From Incurvaria masculella (taxonomy: Eukaryota; Arthropoda; Insecta; Lepidoptera; Incurvariidae), in NCBI GenBank assembly GCA_946894095.1, contig OX335641.1, positions 9,070,501 to 9,134,500 of the forward strand: DNA of 64,000 nucleotides, in the 5' to 3' direction. The stretch's first letter is position 1. Every line of letters starts with the position of its first letter. The position numbers and the translations under genes are program-made. Below, in pieces: positions 23,400-33,160 of this stretch. Under the pieces are notes generated by a model. The model was given only the letters and a program-made list of their open reading frames with translations. It was not told the origin of the DNA and ran no database searches.

Positions 23400-25436
23400 C
23401 GTATCTATAACATGGATATAGCTTAAGCAGCTCTAATTTAAATATGTGCAAATGTTGCTTTCAGGAGCACTTAAATTGGGTTGTGATTATATACTTTTGG
23501 TTCCTGCGTCGTAGTCATCGGCGCCGCAGACCAGTGAGTAAGGTAGGACGGGAGAGGCGATCAAAACTCATTCATATGACGGCAACGTATTAGTGTAAAT
23601 GCATTGACGCAAGTCAATTCCCTTACAAATTTAGGATGCTTATCATCGAATATTCGTTGCAATAGATTACGTTCTAACTTGTTCTTATCAGTACAGGTCG
23701 TTTAAAATAGAAAACATGAAGGACGATCCTTGCGCTAATCCGTTTACTTACGAAATACACACTCCTGAATCATCACTGAATCAGTCAATAACCGACCATT
23801 CTGGTGCATTTACGGATCGCTTATGGAAATGGATATGTAATTTTTCGTTAGCGCTAAATCTAATTTCTTGCCACTTATTCCATGCGGCGCGCTCGGATCG
23901 AGTACCAGAATACCAAAGCAATGTCAAAGTAAATCCCTCTCGGTGGACACTCCTGCTTCATTAACTCGGAATTCCCAGAAAAGTCCTAAAGTAGTGGGCG
24001 AATTCGTGAGCGAACTGACAGGCCGGTGTTACCGTCTATTCATATATATATGTTCACTAAAAAGTGGCAATACTGTCGCTATATGAATTATATGAGTTTC
24101 TGTCGTCGCTACCGTCCTTCCTTTTTCGCAGCCGCAGACTGTCGATCGGGCGAGCTCTGCCTCCCGCCGACCTGCATGATTTATCCAATGCGCCTCAATT
24201 TAAATCCCTCCTTACGCACGTATTTATGTGAGACGCCGTCTAATAATCATTTTATAAACAAATTAAAAGGTACGCAACACCGTGATATATCAATGCCCGC
24301 TTAGCCTTTTGTTGTCGGCACCTTAGATTAAAGAAGGTCGGCACTACATTTAACTTATGTTGTTTATTCGTTAACTTCGATGGCTATAGAATACATCTGC
24401 CCATGAGACGGGTACAACAGTAAATACTGTAAGTGGTTTACCATCAACACATAAATTCAGGATCAATTTCACATATTATGAAAAAAAAACCATCTTCTTT
24501 TGTATGTTAAACGCGGCATATGGCGCACGCCAGGACCTCACAAAAAAGGCGCACGACGCTTTCGGACTTTCACAGGGGCTGCGAAAACCATGCCTACATT
24601 CAGTTACATAAAAAGAAGACGTTATCATAGACTGGTAAGAATTTCAACAACCCCAGGCAAAAGCTATCACAAATATAAATACACAGTCAAGTTCCCGTAA
24701 ATAATTATAATTACTTACTTAAAGTTTTTTTACACAAGCAGTCACTAAAAACTCAGGCTTCCCACACTTCGCCGAAAGATATTCGCCGCATGCAGATTCG
24801 TACGAACAACACCGTAGAAATTAATTTCCTGCGAAGCACCGTTCGTGACAACATGCGATGGGTACTCCACGCCTCTACACGCCACCTAGCAGAATGAGCA
24901 TTCAGTCAATGAAGACGTTTACTATACTGTTGTTTGTTTAAGAAACGCACCTATGTTGTGTGGAAATCTATCCACAGAAAAGGAGTATTTGAATTATTTC
25001 TTCCACGAGTACCTACATCATTTTATTTTCTTTATCTAGATTCATTTTTAATAGTCAGATGTTACTATTTATACCATTCCAATGAATTGAATGTGCAAAC
25101 TTATTGGTTAACAGATTGGAGCTTATCTTTTTTTGCTCCATCGCAACGCTGAGTGATATAATCTTAATTGATATGCTGCATATCTCAGGAAAGTCATTCC
25201 TTCTGCTCCTATATGTGTCTTCTTCAAGAATTTTCTTGTTTTTCCTATTCTAGCAAATATTTCGAGAAGAACTTTAAGGGCTTTGAATGCATCTCTATCG
25301 CGTTCCTCACAAAATTGGTTAATTATTTGTGAATCTTCCCAAACTATTTGATAAAGCAGCAGTCAAATCAAATTAGCACTGTCAAATAAATAGAAGATCC
25401 ATGCTGAATCAAACCAACGTAAAATGCTTTTTTCAG
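23400..25436. other. intron DNA upstream of the ss exon
   Basis: Contains the LINE fragment at 24.5 kb and an open minus frame (25364-25138); otherwise unassigned. No upstream ss exon found. Confidence 0.5.
24510..24600 (-). mobile_element. LINE 3'-end fragment, family B, reverse
   Basis: GGCATATGGCGCACGCCAGG and TTTCGGACTTTCACAGGGGC match the 16.45-kb copy on the same strand. Confidence 0.5.
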
Positions 25437-25627
25437 CCTCAAGCCCCCGACCAAAGACGGCGTGACCAAGTCGAACCCGAGCAAGCGCCACCGCGAGCGG
25501 CTCAACGCCGAGCTGGACACGCTGGCATCGCTGCTGCCCTTCGACCAGAACATCCTCAGCAAGCTCGACCGCCTCTCCATCCTGCGCCTCTCCGTCAGCT
25601 ACCTGCGTACCAAGAGCTACTTCCAAG
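25437..25627 (+). CDS. ss: bHLH exon of the aryl hydrocarbon receptor orthologue (spineless)
   Basis: The exon codes for 63 complete residues plus a split codon at each end (1 nt at each edge). It reads from [20 protein letters not shown] through the helix 1-loop-helix 2 region and ends [10 protein letters not shown]. The basic region [12 protein letters not shown] and helix 2 [20 protein letters not shown] are the AHR/Spineless signature, distinct from other bHLH-PAS proteins. The acceptor is a T-rich run ending in CAG at 25434-25436 and the donor is AAG|GTCAGT at 25627/25628. The exon is strongly GC-rich in AT-rich DNA, with conserved coding third positions. Known family role: a nuclear transcription factor that partners Tango/ARNT and binds XRE-type sites; in insects it specifies antenna, leg and photoreceptor fates. 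The short upstream exon holding the start and the downstream PAS exons were not found here, which implies long introns on both sides. Three decayed copies lie just downstream. Confidence 0.92.
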
Positions 25628-25694
25628 GTCAGTGTTTCTTTTAAATTTGTTGTCTATGCAGTAGAAATATTTATTTTTATTTTTGTTTTGATTT

Positions 25695-25835
25695 AGTTGC
25701 ATTACAAGCTAATCAACGCGGAGCTCAAAATGCCGAAGTTTTAACACATATTTGAACCGATATTTCGTAATCGCAACTATTTCTCACTGCGGCGCTATAT
25801 CAGCGACCTTCGCACCAAGAATGACTTCCAAGGTA
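25695..25835 (+). pseudogene. decayed copy 2 of the ss bHLH exon
   Basis: AATCAACGCGGAGCT at 25711-25725 matches the exon's CTCAACGCCGAGCT. The last 48 nt (25787-25834) match the exon's 3' end in about 37 positions. That part stays in frame, reading LRRYISDLRTKNDFQ against [15 protein letters not shown], and is followed by GGTATTT where the true exon has its GGTCAGT donor. The middle carries a roughly 6-nt deletion and an in-frame TAA. The first half of the exon (basic region) is missing. Inference: a relic of tandem exon duplication, no longer usable as a full bHLH exon. Confidence 0.72.
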
Positions 25836-25889
25836 TTTTTTTTACTTGTTCGATTGTTTATGGAATCGTTTTATCTACTTCGGTTGCTA

Positions 25890-26014
25890 GCTTCGCAACA
25901 ACTGGATCAACGCAGAGCTAGACTGCTGATGTCATTGTTACCCGTACGTCTTCAGTGATATCAATTGCTTCTTCGATCTGTTAGCAACCTACAGACCAAG
26001 ATAAACGTTCTAAG
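25890..26014 (+). pseudogene. decayed copy 3 of the ss bHLH exon
   Basis: GGATCAACGCAGAGCTAGAC at 25904-25923 parallels the exon's loop-proximal CTCAACGCCGAGCTGGAC. It continues with a CTGATGTCATTGTTACCC match to the ASLLP codons (one base lost, so the frame shifts). The end of the helix 2 coding region is recognisable at 25982-26014 (AGCAACCTACAGACCAAGA). The central part is diverged. Stops and frameshifts make it non-coding. It lies about 194 bp after copy 2, close to the 211-bp step between the exon and copy 2. Confidence 0.6.
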
Positions 26015-26149
26015 TCAATCTTTTTTAAAAATAGGTTGTTATTACTTGTTCAGGTTTTTTTCACTTTTTCTACATTATAGCGACTTTTATTTACAGATAA
26101 ATAGCGTATACATATAGTTACACCAATTGTCTCTGCGCTCACATTAATT

Positions 26150-26235
26150 TAAAGTTAGTCTTTATATAAAATGGCATCGCTGTTGACTTCGACCGGTACT
26201 GTTTAATTAGATTGACCGTACCTGCGTCTCTTCAA
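26150..26235 (+). pseudogene. decayed copy 4 of the ss bHLH exon
   Basis: TGGCATCGCTGTTGACTTCG at 26172-26191 matches the exon's TGGCATCGCTGCTGCCCTTCG with one deletion and two substitutions. It is followed by GACC, then ATTGACCG and CTGCGTCTCTTC at the positions expected for the LDR and LRLSV codons. The 5' part is not recognisable and there are stops. A diverged LINE C-terminus on the other strand starts immediately 3'. Confidence 0.55.
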
Positions 26236-26239
26236 AATT

Positions 26240-26445
26240 AACTTTTTTGTTTACCACTTGCCACAAATCCAAGCAAGCGCCCATGAGTATTCGGAAAAAT
26301 TACTTGCCAAAACTTGATAAAGTTTTGGCACTCCTCTATGAAAAATGTCGCAGAAGCCGCATTCCAGATTTTACAAATACGAAATATCAATGAAAGACCT
26401 ATTCGTTTCGTACGAATAAGATTAGATAGGAAAGGGGTAACTGGC
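26240..26445 (-). mobile_element. possible LINE C-terminal remnant
   Basis: Minus-strand frame RTKRIGLSLIFRICKIWNAA, then NFIKFWQVIFPNTHGRLLG resembles the R..SxxxRxxxxWN and FK.. end motif. Weak. Confidence 0.3.
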
Positions 26446-26904
26446 AAGGGTTGATCTAATGTGAAAGGAGGGTGGCATATTTTTTGTTCAACATATTTGT
26501 TGAACAACTCCTCGGAGTATTCTCCGTGACATAGACTATATAATAAACTAAGGGATGTGACGTCGCTGCGTAATTGTAGTAGCGCTGTATAAATTGCCAG
26601 AAATTTTCAGGTGTTAGGTTATAAAAATTAAAATGCAAAATAAACATGCACTATTTGTTGGTCACCCACCCTATGGCTACATCCCCTGCGCATCTATTGC
26701 TTAGAGTCTTCACTACTTGTCGTTTACAAGGTTTTGCTTCGCCATGTGCTTAATAATATTAAAATGCACTTACGAATCTTGCAGAAAAAAGAGGCAAATA
26801 ACAGTTTTATTTTTAAATATGAATCAGAAAGAATACAGTTATATGTCGCAAAGTAATGATATCCGAGTTGGCCTAATCGACCTCATTAAACCTATCTTAC
26901 TTTT

Positions 26905-27090
26905 CAAAGCGTCTTCAATACGATTCCAAGTTCACAGATATTACAATGTTCCCTTAATTTATTCACTTTTGTCAATACTTTGCCAACAAAAAGTCTTTAA
27001 GTTAACCTAATTGAACCTAACCTAAAGAGCTAAGAAATGGCTATTTTCAAAGTGTTGTCCATACGATTCCAAGTTACGGAAATTACAATT
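26905..27090 (+). repeat. short direct duplication
   Basis: ATACGATTCCAAGTT with following ATTACAAT occurs at 26919 and 27061 with similar flanks. Confidence 0.55.
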
Positions 27091-27121
27091 ATCCCACATT
27101 GACCTTTATACCTTAGCCCTA

Positions 27122-27258
27122 CTACTAATAATCCCAGATCATCGTCTGAATAGTTAAACAATGTTTCGTCCCTTTCTATCGAATTAGAAACTGCCTGTCA
27201 ATGCAAAGGACAAAACATTGTATAACTATTCAGCTGATGATCTAGGTTTATTAGTAAC
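27122..27258. repeat. foldback repeat with 50-bp arms
   Basis: 27122-27171 pairs with 27208-27258 at about 86% identity (CAGATCATC..CTGAATAGTT and AACTATTCAG..GATGATCTAG). Confidence 0.75.
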
Positions 27259-27259
27259 A

Positions 27260-29466
27260 GGGTTCGTTTGTATTTTATCGCTACATATACACATTCATAA
27301 ACAGATTCAGGACACAAAATTTATATATTAAAATCACACAAATGACAGCAATAATTTAAGAATATTGCTGCTGGATACAATATGAACGAAACATACAAAA
27401 CTATTTAAGGGAGAGAGAGCTTACATAACTGATGTGAGGAAGCTGTCATCCCCCTTTTGTGTCCCCCGCCGACTATCATATCGTCAATAGTAACGGTTAC
27501 ATTTCAGCATTTGGCGTTTTCATTATCATATAAATATTAAAACAACGATTGTTGTATATTGTGTTTCACTGTAGAGACAGCACGATAACCATATTTTCAT
27601 AATAGAGTACAATTAAATTAAACGTGAAACATACGTAATGCATTCAACGAAATTCCCATGTAAGCAACGGTATGCACATAACTCACTCCAAAACGGTAGT
27701 GAATGAATTGCAGAGTTAGCGATTGTGTTTCACAAGACAAACGGTTTTATCGGAGGATATTTCAATGCGGACGGATCATGTTTATAGCTTGTTAGCGAGT
27801 TTAATATTTTGTTAATGCTAATTCTGATAAGATCGCCTGGTAATCGGATAAGACCAGTTGCTTTTAAGAATTGATCCCTTTGACAGGTATAAAATATGTT
27901 TTAACCTTTATGCTTGACCAAGTAAATCATTTTTTTTTATTATTGGCGATTCGGAAACTCTGTTACGTCAGGATACGTTTATTTTAAGATTCGTTACTAT
28001 CGTTCAAAACCAAGTGCTTACTTTAGCTTATATTAGAAATCGATAAAGATAGTTTTATCTCCTTTTTGTCAAAATTTTACTTCTAAAATGTTTGTTTATG
28101 TTTTTCTTCAAATCATCTTCTTAATCTTTCGATATCAAAATCCCTCTTATCAAATTTCCGTTTATATCGTTATGCCCAATATTGATGACTCATGTGAATA
28201 TAATAGCAAAGTTTTAAAATTCTCTATAAAATTATACATATATAAATTATATATGTATCAGGAATGCACTGCAACCGACTAGATTAGACAACTGTTAAAA
28301 ATAAAAATTCTGACAAGATAATGCGTGTTCTATAGCATAAAATGCACTTTAAAAATCTGCAATTGAATAAAACTATGAAATACAATCCGGACATTTAATA
28401 CCAATAATACAGGTTAATATTATATACCAATAAGATTCGTACATTCTTCTAGAATTCACTACGTGGAGATATCCCTTGTGGCATTATTCGATACATAATA
28501 AATTCTATAATTCCGCATGATTCTCCTTGCTTTTAATTTAAGCGGAGGCTTAGTAATAGGGGTTTAAACGGAATTCTATTCCCAAGCCTCCGCTGTCCGT
28601 CCGTCCGTCCGTCCGTCCGTCTGTCACATGGCTGTATCTCATGAACCGTAATAGGTAGGCAGCCAAAATTTTCACAGATTGTGCATTTATTTTGCCGTTG
28701 TAACAAAAAATAGGTAACTTAAAAAAATAATATAAATTCAAAGGCCCGTCCCATACATAAAAAACCTGATTTATTGTTTTAAATCTTGTACGACGGTACG
28801 GAACCCTTTTTATGCGAGTCCGACTCGCACTTTACCGGTTTATTCTAGTATTTGTTTAAGCCCTAAGAGATCAAGGGTAAAAAATCAACAAATATTTTAG
28901 CAGAAAAAAATCTCGCACCATCGATGCAGTAGGACGTTGTGGAGTGTTACCCAATAGGGTGATAGATCTCGCGGGCTGCACGGAGGCTCTACCGGAGGCT
29001 GAGCTGCAGCTACTCCGCGAACGAGACATCTACTTTACGACACCTTGCTTCTGTTCGCGCTACGTTAGTACGGAGAACATTCACACAATCTTTTATTATT
29101 TAGGAGTTAGGAGTGAGGAGTTACGGTGTTCTGCTTGATCGTTTCTCTTTTAGAGTAATTCAAGAAAATTCTAAAAGGAGAAAATTGATTGGGCTTTATA
29201 TCGTCAAAAAGGTTTGATTTCTCATTTCTTGATTAAAATATGTGCCCTCTTGAGGAAAATGCGTGAGTAAAAGTTGTTTTGTTCAGAAAGTGATGTCGCC
29301 ACATCGGCCCGAAAAGTTACTTTATTTGAAAAATCGTTCCCTTTGAATTGTCCATAAATAAATAATCATCCGATACCAAGGTTTTTAAAGTATGAGTTTA
29401 AAAGAAGATAAGTAAGTCTCTAGATCAAAATGAAAGCTATTAACATAAACTGGTCCAACAAATTTG
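27260..29466. other. intron DNA with one (CCGT)n repeat
   Basis: Besides the repeat at 28.5-28.8 kb, a stretch at 28940-29140 reads as a coding-like frame without known similarity; the remainder is unassigned. Confidence 0.5.
28541..28842 (+). repeat. (CCGT)n repeat, copy 6, with 5' foldback
   Basis: The usual 5' end is replaced by a short inverted copy: AGCGGAGGCTTAGTAATAGG at 28541 pairs with the repeat's own CTATT..AAGCCTCCGCT at 28576-28595. The rest is typical to GCGAGTCCGACTCGCAC. Confidence 0.75.
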
Positions 29467-29842
29467 GTCAGCCTCGGTAGCTCAGTGAGCGACGCCTTGC
29501 GAATCGATAAGCTGGGGAAGCACCTCTGAGCGCGGTTAGGTTCTGGATGGATTACCTTTTTCAACCGTTGAGGCTGGCCGTGGTTCGGATTCCACGTAAA
29601 ACTGTAGTTCCCCTTCCTTATTTACTAAGTGGTAGAGTTAATCCAGGCCGGGTTGGTACCATCGCATTGAATGAACGATGGTCGAAGCGGCAATGAAAAT
29701 TGTCCGTGTTTTCCATGCAGTTCAATGCAGCCGAGAAATATAAGGAAGGACCTGGCATGGCACCAATTTCCCATGTGGTGTGTTAGGCTAATATCTGGCG
29801 GTCAGTTCGGTATTAGCCATCCATATCAAGTTACATAAAAGA
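29467..29842 (+). mobile_element. SINE with diverged 5S/tRNA chimeric head
   Basis: Head starts GTCAGCCTCGGTAGCTCAGT, a clear tRNA A-box look, and runs on to TCTGGATGGATTACC, a degraded 5S C-box. The body and tail are as at 3.2 kb (GGTTGGTACCATCGCATTG, CCTGGCATGGCACC, TTAGCCATCC). Confidence 0.8.
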
Positions 29843-30489
29843 AAGAATTAGTGCAAACATCGTTTTCCGAAACATGTCATCAACCACATCTTCAAAATAA
29901 ATTCGCACAGACCCAACAAAAACTTTAAATTAAAACCATCTTTAGTACAAACTAACAAGTTTATGATTTGTTCAAATATATTTATTGCATCTTTTAGTGC
30001 TAACTAAACAAACCTTCGTTGCTATGACAAAATCACTGATTTAAAATTAATCCTTTTTTATTAGAAAATTAAACACTATACTATCTTAAAGAAAACATAC
30101 TGTTGACTAAATTAAACTTAAATATATCCATTAAGGCAGCTTTGACTCTTATGTCAGCCACTTGCACATTGAGAAACAGACCTATCATCGAGTTTTAGTG
30201 TATTCTCAATAGACCGCCCCACTTATATTTGCGTTATATTTGGACTTAAATTGTCATTCTATCTTATTTTTGTAATGCTCACTTCAGTAATTCATCTCAA
30301 TTTTACAATTTTCATATCGGTTGTCCGCTATTACGTCAAGTGCAAGTATTAAAAGACGACACCACTGATGCTACACCACCCGTAGATAGTGGAGTTTAAT
30401 TAATCACTGATATCTCATATTACATTCGGTTATGATCGGATAATTATTCGAAAAAATCGAATCGAAAGCTCACTCGTTCTGTTGAAGCC

Positions 30490-30853
30490 AGAGCCCGTAG
30501 TCCCAGCTCTCACCTGAATTGGTGTTTACGGCAAATCGATCGACTGGCGTTTTCTAATGTATGGAGAAATTTAAGATGATTGATAATGGCGCGCAGTGGC
30601 CGTTAAGCGAACTAACGCTTGCGAGTCCGAGTTTGATTTGACAGCTTACTCAACGTTGCCGTAAATACGTCGACGTTATCGTTTACGCCGACTCCGCGTT
30701 TTCATACAAATTGGAAGTCCGAGTTTGCTTTTGATAGCTTGAAGAAGTAAAACCATAGAATATCTAGTAAAAACTTGTATGGAGTTTGACGTTTTTACGG
30801 AACTTCGAAGTTCCGTAAACGCCAGTTTGGGTGACAACTGGGACCAGCAGCTC
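30490..30853 (+). mobile_element. MITE, family 3, left unit of an inverted pair
   Basis: Own TIRs: GTCCCAGCTCTCACC at 30500 and GGTGACAACTGGGAC at 30829. Interior motifs CGACTGGCGTTTT, GACAGCTTACTCAACGTTGC, AAAACTTGTATGGAGTTTGA. Its interior is inverted relative to the next unit. Confidence 0.75.
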
Positions 30854-31199
30854 AGAATGGTCAGTCTGAGCTCTCACCTAAATTGGCGTTAACGGCAAAC
30901 CGATTGACTGGCGTTTTCCGTAAAAATGTCAAACTCCATACAAGTTTTTACTAGATATTCTGTGGTTTTACTACTTCAAGCTGTCAAAGTCAAACTCGGA
31001 CTTCCGATTTGTATGAAAACGCGGAGTCGACTTAAACGTCAACGTCGACGTATTTACGGCAACGTTGAGTAAGCTGTCAAATTAAGTTCGGACTCGCAAA
31101 TGTTAGTTCGATTAACGCCCACTCCATACATTTGAAAACGCCAGTCGATCGGTTTGCCGTAAACGCCAATTTAGGTGACAACTTAGACTACCGGCTCTG
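30854..31199 (-). mobile_element. MITE, family 3, right unit of an inverted pair
   Basis: TIRs CAGTCTGAGCTCTCACC and GGTGACAACTTAGACTACC. The interior is the reverse complement of the left unit (TCAAACTCCATACAAGTTTT, AACGTTGAGTAAGCTGTC). Together the units make a palindrome of about 710 bp. Confidence 0.75.
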
Positions 31200-31440
31200 C
31201 TCTCCACACTATGCGAGCGCGCGCGCACGTCGAGCGGTATCGATGTCCGCGCACGACCGCGACCGACGCGACGCAGTAAATAGTCGGGCGATTCTTGAAT
31301 ATATCGCATTAGAGCAATCCGATTCGCGGAGCCGGCGATACGCGATCCACTTGCACCAGCCTGTACTTATTCACACTCGCGGTGACATTTCGCTCAGTTA
31401 GCGCGCTCCCTGTTAACTGAGCTGGTTTCGTTTTTTGCGT
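31195..31440 (+). promoter_or_regulatory. CpG-rich segment with an initiator-like TCAGTT
   Basis: GCGCGCGCGCACGTCGAGCG to CATTTCGCTCAGTTAGCGCG. TCAGTT fits the arthropod initiator consensus. It adjoins the MITE palindrome. No downstream exon identified. Confidence 0.25.
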
Positions 31441-31571
31441 GCTTTTTATTGTTGTGAGTTAGTAAGGACGTTTTATAATTTCATGATGTCTTACCGTCCG
31501 TATGTGATCGTGCCATTTAACTCCTCAATATTTCTGAAGCTTATATTTCATTTTCATTTTATATTATTATT

Positions 31572-31790
31572 CAGATAAACAAGTATAAGTTTTGAAATAT
31601 AGAAAAATAACATAATCGTATTACATGATTAAATAAATGCAGAGAATAGCTTAGACTCTAAAGTAAAAAATCTCCTACATCCATTTACTAAAACATGCAT
31701 TTCAAAATAAGCATTTTAGATAAACAAGTATTAGTTTTAAAATATAAAAAATATCATTTTACATGATTAAATAAATGCAAAGAATAGCTT
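31572..31790 (+). repeat. direct duplication of about 75-80 bp
   Basis: 31572-31652 and 31718-31790 share AGATAAACAAGTAT and ACATGATTAAATAAATGCA, both ending GAATAGCTT. Confidence 0.7.
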
Positions 31791-32181
31791 TTTAACTAAG
31801 TAAGTATTTATCCAAAATTTTGTTGAAATAAAAACTTTGTTCCAGCGATCAGAGACAGAATATATTTCGAATCGCGTTGTTTCTAATATTATTTAGTTTT
31901 TTTCCACCAAGGATGCTCTGCATCGTCGACTGATTGTATGGTGTTCTAGACAATTTGCCTACCGCAAGCAGCCTTTGGGAAGCGACGGTATGGTATGTGT
32001 AAAGTTATCATATTACCCTTCAAAAATCTATCCGCTTTTTCTCCATGCGATCCAGAAAAAATATTAACACAACAAAATAAAACAAAATTAAAAATATTGT
32101 ACAATGAGTCATACCTGGCAGAAAGTAACAATGTCTTATCGGCCACATCTGCCCAGCGCCGGGTGGGGTGCGCACCCCTCT

Positions 32182-32208
32182 CCCCCCCCCCCCGCCCCCC
32201 CCCCCCCC
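32182..32208 (+). repeat. poly(C) tract
   Basis: C12, one G, then C14, inside a GC-rich patch 32150-32250. Confidence 0.95.
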
Positions 32209-33009
32209 GCCGCACCCCACACCCGCGCCGCGACCTACCCTCCCCATACGACCCCTCGTCTCTAAGCTCACTAATTTCAACTTACTCTATTAAATATGTA
32301 CGGCGGGGCCGTCAGGTAGGATACAACACTGGTGCAGGAGGGAGAACCTGCTCAATTGTTTTTTTTATTTTCATATTAGTGAATGCACCCTGATTGCTTG
32401 GAGAATGGTGATTGAAACTAACTTCAAAATTAGTCAGTTAAACTTTTACTTCAGTCATCGTAAAGCAAGAAAGTATTGAGCTTATTTTAGCCGTTAACCA
32501 TTTATAGATGGCTGCGTTTGGTTTTCATCAATCTAAAAAAGTGTTCCTATGCGGTTATTTGGGTAACATGAAATATAGCTGTCCTTGGCTTTCCACACAT
32601 TGTGGCGATAAAACAATAGAACTTCAGTAGCTTATCAAGTCTGTGTTTCTGAGCCCCACCTCATGTTAAGTTTATTGCTATGCTAGAAGTGTTCAGCAGC
32701 TCTTCATCGTTTGTCTTCTTCGCCATTGGCCGCCTAAACCGCTAAACCAATTTTGACGAATTTCAGTATAGAGATAATTTAGACCTTGAAGAAGGACTAC
32801 TTTTTGTGGCAAATATTAAACTACAAGGTTGGGAAATATGGAATTAAAGTTAATATGGGAAACTCAAATTATAACCAGGAAATAATTCAGTCCGATATCA
32901 GTCCGAAACGACATTGACCTAAGTGGACCCGGAGCCTCAGCTAATTCTTAATAAATAATCATATCGTGAACAACATTACTTCTCGACTTATAGTCGAAAA
33001 TATTAATCT

Positions 33010-33160
33010 TCGGCACTGAAAACAGGCAGGGAATAAGAACCAACCGATCCTCTAGAATCTAGATCTTCCAGGGTCAGTAAACTGTGAAATGTCGAAATAT
33101 TTCTCCCAAACTACAGCCGGCTTGGTTTTGGGAGCCCCTGTTAAAATTCGAACCTACTAT
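33010..33160 (+). mobile_element. LINE C-terminal remnant, family B
   Basis: ACAGGCAGGGAATAAGAACC and CCGATCCTCTAGAATCTAGA, then GGTCAGTAAACTGTG, aligned to 12.2 and 55.4 kb; too decayed to translate. Confidence 0.5.

Noticed and set aside
25363..25626. Minus-strand ORFs across the ss exon
   Set aside because: Antisense shadows of a GC-rich exon; the plus frame has splice sites and a known domain.
31946..32393. ORFs rich in Pro or Gly across the poly(C) tract
   Set aside because: Low-complexity translation of homopolymer sequence.
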